DNA of 64,000 nucleotides from Acridotheres tristis (GCA_037013685.1 CM072889.1:13587976-13651975), one strand, 5' to 3'. Shown: positions 1 to 11,981, counted from the first letter of the stretch. Numbers and translations: made by a program. The notes: generated from the sequence alone by a model not told the origin.

Positions 1-3000
1 TCTGACTCTTGCAGATTAATAATATCCAGCAGGCTTTTGCCCAGCAGCAATCACATTGCTTCACTGAGAGGCCTGGGCTTTCTCCCCATCCTGGCTGTTC
101 TGTCACTTCCAATGACGAGTTAACAGACAGCTGCTCTGCCAACACTGCACTGGAGCACGAGGATTCCCTCAGAAACATAAATTGCAGCTGGTGCTGTTGG
201 TGAGAGCAAAAAACAGACAAAAAAATTGTTAGTGCAGTTGAAGAGGGCTTTGAGAGGAACATCTCAGAGGAGTTTCCTTGGAGCCACTCATAGGGCTGCT
301 CCTGCCCAGGGCACCAACCACAAAGCCTTCAACATCCTCCTTTGACACCCCAAGTGTCCTTGCTTTGCTTTGAAGTCCACGGGTCATAAAACCATGGGTA
401 TTATTTGCTACACTGACAAATCCATATTGCTTTGTTCTTCAAGTCATATATTCCCACTGGGCATTTGCTGCTACATGTCCATACAACAAAAAAAAAGAAA
501 AAAAAAAAAAAAAGAAAATCAAGGAGAGGCATAAACTCAAGTCAGAGGCAGCATTAACAACCATCTGACAAACTCCAGTTAACTCTGGAGTTAACTCATT
601 TTTTAAACCACTGGAAGCTGTATTAACTTGCACAGCAGCCAGCAGCAGAAGCTGTGAAGTCAGGTGAGACCACGGTGGTAAATCCCCATGGAGCTGGTTG
701 ACAGCACCATGATGCTGCCAAGAGCATCCCTGCACTCAGGGGACATGGGTACCAGGGCAAGCAAACGCCACAAATGGGAAAAGACATTTATTATGCAGAG
801 CTAATAATGCCATTAGAGTAAACGGAGTTTGCCCAGAGGAATAACAAAGCAGTGAGATGGTTACAGGAGATGCTGGAGGGTTCTCCTGGGCACGGGGGAT
901 GATGCTGCTCGGGTGGACCCTGCACATCCATCCTCATTCACCGCATCCCCTTGGCTTTTGTGGGACAAAACCTGCAGGGTGCTGCAGCAGTCAGCCCTCC
1001 CTGAGCCAGAGGGAGCCTGGAGCTGGAGAATTTATCCACTGAGCTGAAGATTTCTCGCTGTATTTTATTTAGAAACAGCCTGCCCTCATGTGGTGAATGA
1101 AAAACCAGGAGGCTGAAGATTTTGGACTAAAACTGTCCAGCAATGTGTCAGGGTAGGGGCCAGGAGCCAGGCAGGGAAGTATCCTCACAGCTAAGTCACA
1201 CACAGCTTTTTCCTCAGTCATTTTTGTGCTTGCTTCCCTTCCCATCCGCACGGCACCCACTTCTGCTGGCTGGTGATTCTCAGATAGCCACGGGCAAGTG
1301 CCCTGAGAGAGCCCCTGTGTGCCCAGCACAGCACCAGGGCTGCAGCAGCCACTCCCATGGCTGAGCTGGTCCCACAGCACGGCCATGAGGGGCTCCACAA
1401 AGCCAAGGCAAGCTCTCCATGGAGGCAGAGCACTGGGGCTACAACAGCTGAAATGAGGAAAAGCCCCATTTCCTGTCAGTTCATGGGCAAAGCAGTAAGT
1501 AGATTTTCTTGAACAGCTCCAGTGACACTTTCCATGAGGGTGCAGCTCAGAAGGAAATTGCACATCACATAAGGTGATTTCTGGGCAGCTTCTTGGAGCA
1601 GCCACAGTTTATCGTGACAGGGAATAAAAGCTCTACCCAGAATCAACATTGACCAGAATAAATAAAACCAAGCTGAGCAAGAGCCAAGGAAGCTGTATTT
1701 TCCCCATCCAATCAACTTTTTCTTACATTAGTGATATGCACAAATCTTCCAAAGCAGCACTGAAAAACCAGCTGTGATTCAAGACCAGGATCACCAAGAA
1801 GCAGCTGGGACAGTAACTCAGGGGCAGCGAGTGATGCTGTGGGCCAGGAGCCAAGACTGCCCAGTAGCCAGCCTCAGTGAGAGCTCTGGTATGAGGCTGC
1901 AGCTCATGGCTCAGACAGGACCCCCTGATATGCAAACAGGGCACAGTTACTCCTGTTTGGGGCTTGCAGGATCCCAAAACCCAGTGAGAAAACAAGACAA
2001 TGTACCTGCACATCACCCCGAGAGCCAGCACATCCACAGAGCAGTCCCAGCCTCTGATGGGACACAGGCAAAGCAGATTCTCACTGAACAGCATGGGAAA
2101 AGCAGAACAGAATCCCACGGTGGGAAGGAAGTTGAAGCAAAGCAAATCCGGCCCAACACAGATGCAGTTTCTAACCCCAGGATCAGGAGAGTCCCCGAGG
2201 TCTTGTGCCATCACTCCAAGACATGCTGGGGGTGTCCAGCTGAGCAGCACACGCTGATGTGGAGCCACAGGGGAGGCATCTTCCCACTTCTTCCAAACGC
2301 CTCCACTTAATGCTCCTGTTTGCAAAACTCCTTGACTGCAGACCAAGCACCAACGACCTGTCCTGTCCCTGTCTCACTTGTGCAGCTTCAAGGCCTCCCC
2401 AGAGGCACTGACTTATGACAGCTGGTAGAAAATAAGGAGAAAAGCAAGGAAAGGCATCAGTGTGGATGGTGGTCATGGGTTTTTTACAGCCTAGACAAGC
2501 AGCAGCTGCAGTTCCACCTCAACATCCACATCTTACTTGAGTCTCTCACAGCAGTGGGTCCGACAGGCACTGAGGCACCTCGGGCAGAGCAGCTGCACAA
2601 GGAGCTCTAAGTCCACGGGGCAGGACACTCACAGATCCACATCTGAGAAGTTCTGAGACCTGCTAATCCCAGTCTTCTTCCAGCAGCTGGAGCACCAGCA
2701 CTGCAACACAAACCGCCCGAGCAAGGAACTATGAAAGGCAGCACTGCAGCTCTGCCCGCAGCGAGCAGAGGCTCTAATTCCATTTTATCTGCTTGTCATC
2801 ACCTCCTAAAACAAGCCAGGCCCATGTTTTAGTTGGAGAGTGTGGCGTAACGGGGTAAAAAGAGATTTTTGGTACATAAAAATAATTCTGAGCAGGTCTG
2901 TTTACGACAGGGCTGCCTCGGGAATGGCCCGACAGCAGAGCCAAGGCAAGGCAGCAATCAGGGTTAACACCAGGGTATTTTGCTCTATTTACTGCACTAA

Positions 3001-6000
3001 TAGAACTGCACAGGAAGGAGCAATGAATGACAAGCAATGCTCCTTCCATCCCCACTGCTCACACATGGGATCGGTGGTGGAAGAGCCACACTCTGCTGAT
3101 GCAGCCCTAATTCTGTTTTAAATTTTTCTTCAAAGCTAACCACTGCTTTTACTGCAGATGAAGCACTTACCATGAAGCTTTCCCAAAACAGAGGGTGAGC
3201 AGCCATGTCATTCTTCTTTCTTACCTCATGATAAAGAGAACTAAAACATTTTTAGCCAATCAAGCTCTGTCATATGCTACTTTTGGGCTGAAGGATAAGG
3301 CTTAACATTTTTTGGTTACAGGGTCGATTTATAAGGTTTTATAAGGTTTTCATCACCATCATCATCACCATTTTGTTTCAGTAGAAATTGGTCCTTTGAG
3401 GAAAGAAGTATTTGGAGGTTTGCATAAACTCAGAAAGAAAGCAAAGACTAAATTCTTGTCCCATCTTTCTGCATCCTTTTTACTCCATATCAATGCAAAT
3501 CTGCATTTTTCACCAGTGAAGCCAGTAAACATCTGTTGGTACAAAGGACTCTTTTTAGTAAGCAAATAAGAAGAGGAAAATTAAAAAGGAAGCGAGAAGC
3601 CATGAAAGAGCACAGTCCTGCAGCCTCTCTGAAGGAACAGCAATGTCTGGAGTAGATGGGCAGGGCAAACCTCCCTCCTGTCTCCTGGGACAGTGCTTCC
3701 CCATCAGCCCCCAATTCCTTCCACATCCCAGCTGGAAAGCTGCAAGCTCAGCTACAGGCAGCACCAGTTTGCAGCTGAAGTTCCATCAACACCTCCAGCA
3801 GCCAACCTCAGCACAGGGATCCAGGCTGGGATTTCCAAGCCACTCGCAGGGGTTTAGGCACCCATCTCCAAGCACTAAAAATCAATATAAGTGGATGTTC
3901 TGGGAGCCAGTGCTACTTCAAAAACTGCTGTTCATTAAACACCAATGGGTACCTGCAGCATTGCTTGGTATGGGGAGGGACAAGGGAATGTACACAGAGG
4001 AGTGGTCTGGCCTTGGAGGAAGGAAAGGGGCTGTGGGTTCAGGGCAGGAAGACCTTAATTTTCTTTTCATTGCTGCAATGAAGCTCTGGCCAGGCAGGCA
4101 AGCAGGCTGACAAAGAGTGGCCTTTGAAGTCCCAAGAGATTTGTTACTTCTTTGAAGCTTTCAATCTGTCCTGCCAGCCATTTGCTGCTGTTGCAGGGTA
4201 CCTACCCAGGAACCAGCTTGGGTGTTTCCTCCAGCAAAGAACAGCACAGGATGGTACTTAGCACCAAAGAAACCATTTCCATTTAAAAAAAAAGTCTTTA
4301 AAAAAAAAATCACTTCACTTCAGCTCTGCATCACCAGAATAACAAAATGGTAATTTCCAATTTCCTCTTCTGTATTATATATATATGTAAAGAAACATTG
4401 ATGGTCTCCCCTTTGATTCAGTAGAACAATTCTCTCCATTTTATAAAATCCTTTGGCGAATGAAACTTACCCTTTACAAAGCAACACTTCTAGTGGGAAA
4501 TGTAACTAGCCAAATAACTGGTGACTTCTGACCTGGCTGCAGCAGCCAGCACACCGACTGCAGAAGTACAGCAACTTAAACCCCCAGGTAGATGTAAAAA
4601 GGCAAGAAGAATGAAGCATGTTATTGTGGTGTATTATCACAGGGATTTGATATAAAAGGCAGGAGGAGACAAGTGCAGATGCAGCACATTATCACCTTCT
4701 CAGCCAGCAGGTCCTGGTCAAGAGCTGTTTCGGGTCTGGACAACACTCGGTCCAGTGACCAATCTAAGCAAATTAGAAATGCTTACTCCTCTCTGTCAGC
4801 TATGATGTAAACCTAGTAACATGTGGAAACAGAAAAAAACACTTCAGATTTTTTTTTTTTTACATGACTGTGATTACTTAAAAAAAAAGTAACTTAGGAG
4901 CAACCAAAGATGATGGGCAGTGAGCACAAAGACCATGTGAAAAACTCACCAGTTAAAAATGCTTACCTGGGTGTAATGCACTGATTTAGAGATGAACATG
5001 CTATTTAAAAACTACTCTGAAGACCATCAACAGCAGAAGAGCAGAAGATACTTTTTTAAAAACAAGATAATCCAGAAGTATTAAGAATTATCTTAACAAG
5101 CTCCCCTTAAGAGAAAAACAAAGCACCCACTGGGTGCTCCGCAGAATAACTACTGATTACAGCTGGGAATAACCACACACAGATTAAACAACAAAGTGTT
5201 GTGTGACAGGAAGGAGACTGAAATATGAAATATTCCCACTCCATAAAAATAGCCCAGGCACTCTGTTAGAAGCCCTCTGGAGTTTCCAGAACAAGAGTTG
5301 TCTCTTTCCACGATCAGCCCTCACGTCTCAGTGTGCTTGTACCTATTTATATACTTGCAGTAAAAAATTACCAGTGCCGACTCCTTTGACGTCCCACTCC
5401 CAGGAATAGCTGCTGCAGCAGCTCCTGGAACAGCCCCAGCCCCTCAGCACCGTTGTCCAACAACTTCTCATGAGTTAAAAAACTCGTTTAAAAAGCAGCA
5501 CAGCTGCCTCTGCACCAGCACAGCAACAGACAGCAGCACTGAACGCACAGCCAGGGGATTCCATCCCTTATCCTCCTCTGCTGGAGCACTGGAATGCCCA
5601 TCCCTGCATCCCCCAGGGCTTCCCATGGGAGAAAGGGCTGCACAGAGCGTCCCAAAACAGGTGTGGCAACCCTCGGCTTCAGCTTTTTGAAAGGAAGGGT
5701 CTGGGCAAGCCAAAAGGTACATCAGAAAATCCCAAGATTCTGTGGATTCCCTCCTTGCAGGGAGCTGGAGATAAAACTCCACAGCTCCAGAAACGGAGTG
5801 GATACCCCACTGCACAGCTCTGCACATCCCATCTCTGCATCCTCGTTCAGATATCCAAAATACCCAAACTCACCATTCTCATGCCGGTTTGCTTTGGAGT
5901 AGAGCTTGTTTGAGGAGTTTTTTCTGAGCTTTTTCTGTCCTTCTGGGGCTCCACCTGAGCACACAGAGCACCCAAAACCTCAGAATCAAGGGCATCTCCT

Positions 6001-8490
6001 GAAGAAGCTCCCAAAGCAATGCTCTGGGCTTAAGACAAGGCAATTAAGTATAAAAACAGGTCATTTGTTGCTTCAAAACAGTAGGTTCAACATTTCTAAA
6101 CCTTTGGAAACCTAAGTCTTGACACAGAGACTGACTGGGGCAGTGTAAAACAGGCTGTAGGCTGGGCACAGCTGTGAGCAAGGCTGGGAGACCTCCACGG
6201 AAAGGGGGTTCTGCAATGTGTGAAAGTCAATAGTTTATCCTCAGGTAATAGTTTATCCTCAGTAAGGGGAAAGGACAGAGGAGCTCACTGATAAAACATA
6301 TGCCTAGATGGGAGACGAAGTGATTGATGAGTTAGTTCAGAACCAGCAGACTCTGCTGTCATATGGAGCCTCTTTTCACACCATTTCACTCCTCATCAGC
6401 CTTAGAGATTGCTCAGGTGATAATAGGAGCATTTTTGACTTCCAAATTCTTCAATGCCAATACCCTGTGAGTTAACCCCTCCTCACCATTCATCCCTGGA
6501 GCACCTGCCCTGCTGTGCTCTCAAGTACCAGAGCCTGACAATAAAATCGACTTACTACCCCGAGCATAAGCACACACAGGGCACCACTTTGGAAGAAGCT
6601 GCTCCCAGGGAACAGATCTCGCTCCCCCCGATGCCTGAGCTGGTTTACAACTGCAGGAACATTCAGCTGCCTTCCACATTCCAGCACTCGGAGCTGAGTC
6701 GGTGAAATCCACACAAGCCACCCAAACTGCACACCTCAGGCTTGTCACTCAGAACAGATTGTGTGGATACTCACCAGCACAGCACTGCACCTACACTGCT
6801 GATGGAGAGCTCTCACCCACGGGAAAAGACAACAATCCCCCTCGCTCGGTAACTCCAACACCACCTCACTCACTGCTGAAGCCATTGGTGATCTGCCCAC
6901 AGCTCAGCCTGGCTGGGGTGGTTTGGGGTGCCCTTCTCAGGATCTGGTCCTCACACAGTGCTCAAAGCCCTCACCAGTGACACATCCCAGGATGACCACA
7001 CCAGCCCCTCGCACCAAACACTCTGCTGCACGCACACATTGGTGGCACAAAATTCCCTCCAGCACCCACGCCACCAACACAAGCCTGCACCACCCCAAAA
7101 CCACCACTAAGAGCCCATGCAGGAGCTGGGGGCAGCTCCAGTATTAGCAATACAAAGCCAGGCTTGGACCATCTCCCAAAAGTGCACTAACACCGTAGGC
7201 AAACTTGAGCTTCATTCCTGGCACAGACACATCCCAATGCCTTCCACCCAGCTGGGGTATGGTACACTACAGTAAATCACAATTAGCATACACTCCAGCC
7301 CATTGTTCCTCACTGTCACTAAGTGGTGCAGCCAGAAGGGCTCTACACTTAGGGAACATCTTTTTCCTCTTGTTTGCATAGGGATTTGAAGATCAGATCA
7401 CAACTCAGCTTCAGATTAAACTCTGGAGTAGAAAATCATCCAGAGCCACCAGCTGCAGGGACACCCTCGTAGGAGCTCTGCAGTTGTGCTACAACCAAAA
7501 ACGTACTGCTGTGCTTGGCCTGCTGCCTTCTCTGCCGCTCACAACCAGCCCCAGACCACATCTGGGCATGGGACACTGGGGACAGGCTTCCATCAGGGAC
7601 CCACTGTGGTATCAGCCCAGCTGGCCACAGTAAGCCAGACCAGCAATAAATTCTTCTGGATCTTACAGTATTTTAGCTGAGGGAGGGAAAGGGTGTTGAA
7701 AACTTGCTGGTGCTGTCCACCCACTTCACAGACCACATCTGCTTGTGCCAAGGCAACTGCAGCAACCCCACGCTGTGGTGCTGGGGCACATCCACAAGTT
7801 TGGCCACACAATGTGCATGTAACTGTACAGTTTTAGGAGGGCAGGCTAGAAAAAACACCCAGAAACTCAAGAATCTAAGCAACTCTCTCAAGAGGTTCAC
7901 CATAGTAGATAAACCACTCAAAAAAGGCCAAAGCCAACCCAACATTTAGCACAGGACAGCAATGCAGCAGCAGTCACACCATGTCCATCAACTCTTGCAC
8001 ACCCACAGCTCAGGCTCAGCTCCCTCCCCTGCCAAAGCACCCAGATCCCATCCATCAGCACAGAGACTCTCCCAGCTCTTACATTCAGCTTCTACAGCAG
8101 CCTCAGCTCCAGCCCCACTTCTGGTCACACCATTCTGCCAGTCTTTGAAGCTGGGACAAACCAAAGGGTCCCCACTCCCAGGGCAGCAATCCCAGACAGG
8201 ATGCAGCTCCACTCCCAACTTCAAGGCTGAAGAGAGTCAAAGAGCTAAAAAGAAAATGGAGCATGACCATGGCTTAAGGGTGAGTACTGAGTGGACATCC
8301 TCAGTGGACATGGAGAGAAACACCTCCATTCCTAGCAAAGATTCTCCCTGAATTAGCAGCAGCAAGATGCACCTTTCTTTAAAATCAAGATGGAAGAAGC
8401 TGTTGGAGGCTGTAACCCAAAAAAAAAAAAAAAGTTCCTTTATTTGTTACTTGTCTACTGCAACCACACTTAGTGAAATCCATCAAACAC
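1..8490. other. Flank beyond the microRNA unit, no gene recognised
   Basis: All open reading frames here are short, overlap on both strands and resemble no protein family I know. Base composition is mixed, with A-rich runs near 489-513 and 8419-8433 and short CA-rich stretches. On the minus strand this DNA lies downstream of the miR-106~363 hairpins, so it may hold the distal end of the primary transcript. In human GPC3 lies further out on this side, but I see no GPC3 exon. The stretch could contain lncRNA exons that cannot be recognised from sequence alone. Confidence 0.6.
6229..6262. repeat. Two-copy 18-bp tandem repeat
   Basis: The 16-base word AATAGTTTATCCTCAG occurs at 6229-6244 and again at 6247-6262, a perfect direct duplication with an 18-bp period. 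No function is implied. Confidence 0.85.
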
Positions 8491-8494
8491 AAGT

Positions 8495-8516
8495 TTTATT
8501 TTAAAATGTTTTTATT
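8495..8516 (-). terminator. Candidate poly(A) signals for the microRNA primary transcript
   Basis: On the minus strand two AATAAA hexamers lie at 8511-8516 and 8495-8500, about 260-280 nt past the last hairpin (miR-363). A third is at 8439-8444. They are the first canonical signals met after the cluster, so one may end the primary transcript. The hexamers are seen directly; their use is inferred, and AATAAA is common by chance in AT-rich DNA. Confidence 0.35.
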
Positions 8517-8773
8517 GGTAAGTCCGCCATAGTCATTTACATATTACAAGAACAAACCCCCAAAATGTGCTTCCCTGGACCACCACAAGTATTCATGGGG
8601 GTTTCCTTTTCAGGTTGTGTTTTGGGCTTTTTTGGTCTTGTTAAATGGTGGACAAACCTTAGTATAGAAGTTTTCTTCCTTCGTGTCCTTGAAGCTGTGG
8701 AGCCACGAGCAAGGACAGTCCTGTGAGCAGTGACCACTGACACAAACCACGCTGTCAGCGATGAAGGTCTTGC

Positions 8774-8848
8774 GGTTTACAGATGGATACCGTGCAATTT
8801 TTCTCCTACTAAACTAATCAAAATTGCATCGTGATCCACCCGACAACA
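8774..8848 (-). ncRNA. MIR363: mir-363 precursor
   Basis: The last hairpin of the cluster in transcription order. The complement of the conserved 22-nt miR-363-3p lies at 8778-8799 and that of the 5p strand at 8821-8842, separated by a 21-nt loop, and the arms pair. The 3p strand is a miR-92 seed-family member (seed ATTGCAC). Both mature strands match the vertebrate sequences I know at every position. The hairpin is processed by Drosha and Dicer from the shared primary transcript. The nearest neighbour is mir-92a, about 65 nt upstream on the minus strand. Confidence 0.97.
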
Positions 8849-8912
8849 GCAAAACAGGAGCTTTACCAAACTGGCGAATTTGGGGCAGTTCAGTCTGATG
8901 ACAAGTCCTCCT

Positions 8913-8987
8913 TTCCTCCACAGGCCGGGACAAGTGCAATACTCTACATACAGCTACAAGTAATGCAACAAATCCCCACCCATGGAG
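8913..8987 (-). ncRNA. MIR92A2: mir-92a precursor (mir-92a-2 type)
   Basis: The complement of mature miR-92a-3p lies at 8920-8941 and that of the 5p strand at 8960-8981, with an 18-nt loop. The 5p strand is the form typical of the mir-92a-2 locus (G-rich start, GGGTGGGG), which separates it from the mir-92a-1 copy of the miR-17~92 cluster. The 3p seed is ATTGCAC, shared with miR-363. This is the fifth hairpin in transcription order, between mir-19b and mir-363. Confidence 0.97.
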
Positions 8988-9024
8988 AAATCAGTGCAAG
9001 GCATCTTCAAATCTTCCATGAAAG

Positions 9025-9072
9025 AAAAAAAAAAAAAAGGGGGGGGGGGGGGCAGAAGGAAAAAAAAAAAAA
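9025..9072. repeat. Homopolymer block A14-G14-A13 inside the microRNA cluster
   Basis: On the plus strand 14 A (9025-9038) run directly into 14 G (9039-9052), followed by a short CAGAAGG spacer and 13 A (9060-9072). In the minus-strand primary transcript this reads U13, then C14, then U14. The block sits in the spacer between mir-19b and mir-92a and does not overlap either hairpin. Exact lengths should be treated with care because such runs are prone to polymerase slippage and assembly error. Confidence 0.9.
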
Positions 9073-9107
9073 GCTTGAAAACCCATTAATCACCACAGAT
9101 TCACCAC

Positions 9108-9190
9108 CACCACAGTCAGTTTTGCATGGATTTGCACAGCAATTTTAGCAAGCTGGGATGCAAACCTGCAAAACTGACTGTAATTAGCAC
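9108..9190 (-). ncRNA. MIR19B2: mir-19b precursor (mir-19b-2 type)
   Basis: The complement of the 23-nt mature miR-19b-3p is exact at 9116-9138, and the 5p arm lies at about 9154-9175. The arms pair over more than 20 bp and the stem continues into matching flanks (TTACAGTCAG on one side, CTGACTGTGG on the other). The seed is GTGCAAA, the only miR-19-family member in this cluster. The mature 3p sequence is shared by all mir-19b loci, so the paralogue call comes from position in the cluster. It is fourth in transcription order. Confidence 0.97.
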
Positions 9191-9233
9191 CATCTTCTCC
9201 AGCAACTGGCACTGGCTAGGATGCACTTTATCT

Positions 9234-9309
9234 AGCAGTACTGTAAGTGCCCACATTACAGTAGGTCCAATTCCAAGCTACCTGCACTATGAGCACTTTG
9301 ATACTGCTA
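9234..9309 (-). ncRNA. MIR20B: mir-20b precursor
   Basis: The complement of mature miR-20b-5p is exact at 9278-9300. The 3p strand lies at about 9240-9262, with the two-base-shifted pairing expected of a Dicer product. Seed AAAGTGC (miR-17 family). The hairpin is closed by an AGCAGTA/TACTGCT lower stem. Third in transcription order. The 3p arm differs from the human form at several positions while keeping pairing, as usual for passenger strands. Confidence 0.97.
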
Positions 9310-9427
9310 GGACAAAACTACTTCCTGAGCAATTGCCTTCAGTGGAAAAAACCCAAACTTTAACTAAAGAAGTAATTGCTGAGCCAAAACCAGATGGACA
9401 CGGTTTTTCTGGATGTAAAGGCAGCAG

Positions 9428-9504
9428 CTTGTGCCAGAAGGAGCATTTAGGGCAGTAGATTCTACGCTACTTCACTAACTGCACTAGATGCACCTTAACA
9501 CAAG
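9428..9504 (-). ncRNA. MIR18B: mir-18b precursor
   Basis: The complement of mature miR-18b-5p is exact at 9475-9497. It has the GCAGTTAG end that distinguishes 18b from 18a. The 3p strand lies at about 9433-9456. The outer stem pairs CTTGTG with CACAAG. Seed AAGGTGC (miR-18 family). Second in transcription order, between mir-106 and mir-20b, as in other vertebrates. Confidence 0.97.
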
Positions 9505-9583
9505 GACCATTTGCAGCGTGGCTCTAATGCAGCACAACAATCCTGGTTCTGTCTGTGCCCTGCCATCATCACGGAATCGCCAC

Positions 9584-9656
9584 AGTAATGCCAGAAGTGC
9601 TTAAACTGCAGTAGATCCTAAACTCTACCTGCACTGTAAGCACTTTTGCACAACTC
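9584..9656 (-). ncRNA. MIR106: mir-106 precursor
   Basis: First hairpin of the cluster in transcription order. The complement of mature miR-106-5p is at 9626-9647 and the 3p arm at about 9591-9612. The mature strand starts AAAAGTGC, which distinguishes it from miR-17 (CAAAGTGC). Seed AAAGTGC, miR-17 family. The bird gene is usually called mir-106 and the human one mir-106a. It lies about 650 nt inside the downstream edge of the CpG island on the minus strand. Confidence 0.96.
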
Positions 9657-10259
9657 GAGGCCCATTACCAGACACAAATTCTTCTATTTCAAGATCTTGT
9701 TTCAGCACAGCTAAAGCATCAAAGAAGCATCTTGACTGAAGCACAGGAGCCAACAGTACCTGCCAAGAGAGAAGACCAATATTAATGTTGCATAACACAG
9801 ATATGGATTTGCTACTCAATTTAGAAGAGAGTTTTCTTATTTAAGCATAGAGCAGAAATAGGTTCAGGAGTTTTGAGAAGGCAGTTTAACTGAGGGCACT
9901 CCAAATGAGGAAAGGTCTGCAGCTAGTTTTCCCTTGAATCAAGGTAAAAATGGCTTCTTCCAGATTTTAGTGGCAGTTGAAAAGCACCCTAAGAGGCATC
10001 AAAACATCCCGGTTTCCTGCTCTCATGTGTTACTACAGCACCAGAGACATTTTAGTTGGCCTTCCTCCTGGAGCTTTACCGAGGGTCTTGCATCACCCAA
10101 CGACCAAACATTTTCTCCCCCAGTAGTGCAAGAAAAGTTCTGACACATGATCCCGCATGCTCCCCATCAGGTAATGAAGTATCTGTACTTCAGATGATGC
10201 GTGAGCTGCGGCACAGCACAAAAGCGGCGACGGAGCCTCCGCATAGGAGGGGGTAAAAT
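9657..10259. other. Spacer between CpG island and mir-106
   Basis: About 600 nt of ordinary composition between the first hairpin and the island edge. On the minus strand it would be 5' part of the primary transcript. I see no further hairpin with a known mature sequence and no coding signal. Confidence 0.5.
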
Positions 10260-10539
10260 TTTCTATTAACGAATTTCCATTTCCCTGCGGAGCCGCGCTG
10301 TCAGAACCCGGCCTTACAAACCCGCGGGGGTGGGCAGGCTCTGGTCGGGGATGCCCCGGGGCAGAGGGGCCGCCGCCCGGGGGGCTCTTCCCGAAGCGGA
10401 GCCGCTCCTGGTGCCGGTGGCTGTGCCAGGGAGAGCCCCCACCCCCGCGGGGATTTATCTGCCCCGGGGCCGCCGTTATCTCCCAGCACTGACCATCTGC
10501 TCGGGGGGGCGGGAACCGAGATTACTCGGCCCTGCTCGC

Positions 10540-10545
10540 CACGTG
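10540..10545. promoter_or_regulatory. Canonical E-box CACGTG
   Basis: Perfect CACGTG palindrome with a GC-rich flank in the CpG island, suited to MYC/MAX or USF. MYC activates the paralogous miR-17~92 cluster in mammals; binding here is inference. Confidence 0.5.
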
Positions 10546-10667
10546 CACGGCGTCCCCCACGCCCGGCGCAACGGGAGCATCCCTGGGGGTACCGCTCGGC
10601 GCTGGCCTCGGCACTTGCAGAGGGCGAGCGGCGGCCCCGTCCCGGGAGGGGTCTCAGGGCGCCCCGC

Positions 10668-10673
10668 CACGTG
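10668..10673. promoter_or_regulatory. Second canonical E-box CACGTG
   Basis: A second perfect CACGTG, 128 bp from the first and also in a CpG-rich context. Paired canonical E-boxes in one island are more suggestive than a single site. Confidence 0.5.
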
Positions 10674-11205
10674 CTGCCCGTCCCGTCCGGGGCCGCGCGC
10701 GGCCGCCGCGGCGGAACAAAGCACGGTGGGAAATGCAGTCCTCCATTCAAAGCCCCAAAAACGCGCCAAGCCGCCCGCCCGCCCCCCCTCCGCACCGGCC
10801 GCCACAGCCAGGGACCCCGGCCCGCCCCGCGGCCCCGGGGCAGTGGGGAGCCGCGAGCGCAGCGCGAAGTTACACCGAGGGCGGCTCCGCACGGCCGCGG
10901 GCGGCCCCTTTGTCCCGGCCCGACGGGACACCGCGGCCGCCTCTCGCCGCCGTGTCCGCGCCGCTCCGGCTCCCCGCGGCCCCCGCCCCGCCCGGTCCCG
11001 CCGTCCCGGCCCCCGCCCGGTCCTGCCTGCGCGGGGCCGCCGCGGGAGCGCGCGCGGGGAATCTCGCGGAGCCCCGACGGCGGCGGCGGCGGCTCCGCCG
11101 AGCGCGTGGTGCGGCTCGCGCCCGACCGCCCCCTCCGCCCGCGCGCGCGCGCGCCGCCGGCCCGCCCCCCCCCGCCCCACAACCCCCAGCGCACCCCGCG
11201 CTCGC

Positions 11206-11217
11206 CGCGCATGCGCA
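11206..11217. promoter_or_regulatory. NRF1 motif
   Basis: CGCGCATGCGCA matches the NRF1 consensus YGCGCAYGCGCR at every position. The same motif class occurs three times in the PHF6 island. Confidence 0.55.
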
Positions 11218-11973
11218 CCGCCGACACCTCCCCGCCGCCGCCGCCGCCGCCATGTGCTCGCCGCGCGCGCGCCCCTCCCCCTCGCCCCACGCGCACCGGC
11301 CACGCGGGGGCGGCGCGAGACACCCCCCCCACCCCCACACACACACACCCACCCCCCCACGACCGCCCAGCGGGAACACGCGGGGACCCCCCAAAAACCA
11401 GCCCAGGGTCCCACATCCCCAGCACCCCCTCCCCGCACCGCCCCGAGTTTCGGCCTCTCTCGCCACCGCCTCCCCCGTCCATTGTTGGTGCCGCGGGAGC
11501 CGCCGGCCGTGGACGGGGCGGGCGCGAGGGGCCCCGCGGTGCGGGAGAGCCGCCGGCCAAGGCGGGACGCGGGGCGAGCCCCGCGCACTCCTACAGGTGG
11601 GTGGCGGCCGCCCGCGCCCCGCAAAGCGCTGCCGCCCCCGCGCCCCCCGCACCGAGCCCGGGGTCGGGGCCGCCCGTCCCGGTGCGTGTCCCCCCCACCT
11701 CGGGCAGCCTGTGCCGGCCGGCACTGATTGCGGCGGGGCTCGGGAAGGGTGCGGGGCAGAGAGAGAAATAGAGGGGGGGAAAAAAAGAGAAAAGCGATAA
11801 AATAAATAAAATAATATAAGAGGTGCAAAGCGGGGAGTGCCCTTGGGCTGGCGTCGGCTTTGGGAAGGCGAAACAGAAAAAGGAGCGCGAAGGAGAGAGT
11901 AGGGAAAGGGGAAGATAAACACGGTACCTTAGAGCCGAGCTGAGCCCTGGAATAAAAAGGGTTTTACGAAAGT

Positions 11974-11981
11974 GGCGCGAA
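11974..11981. promoter_or_regulatory. E2F core motif
   Basis: GGCGCGAA is the conserved half of the E2F consensus. E2F factors are known regulators of the miR-17 cluster family. It lies near the upstream edge of the island for minus-strand transcription. Confidence 0.4.

Noticed and set aside
1079..1098. Possible CTCF site on the minus strand (CCACATGAGGGCAG)
   Set aside because: Matches 12 of 14 core positions but fails at the central YA bases, so too weak to list beside the perfect match in PHF6 intron 9.
10301..11922. Very long open frames on both strands (350-465 codons) rich in Pro, Arg, Ala and Gly
   Set aside because: They lie in a CpG island where stop codons are rare, exist in several frames and both strands at once, and have no domain resemblance. 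The region is better read as a promoter.
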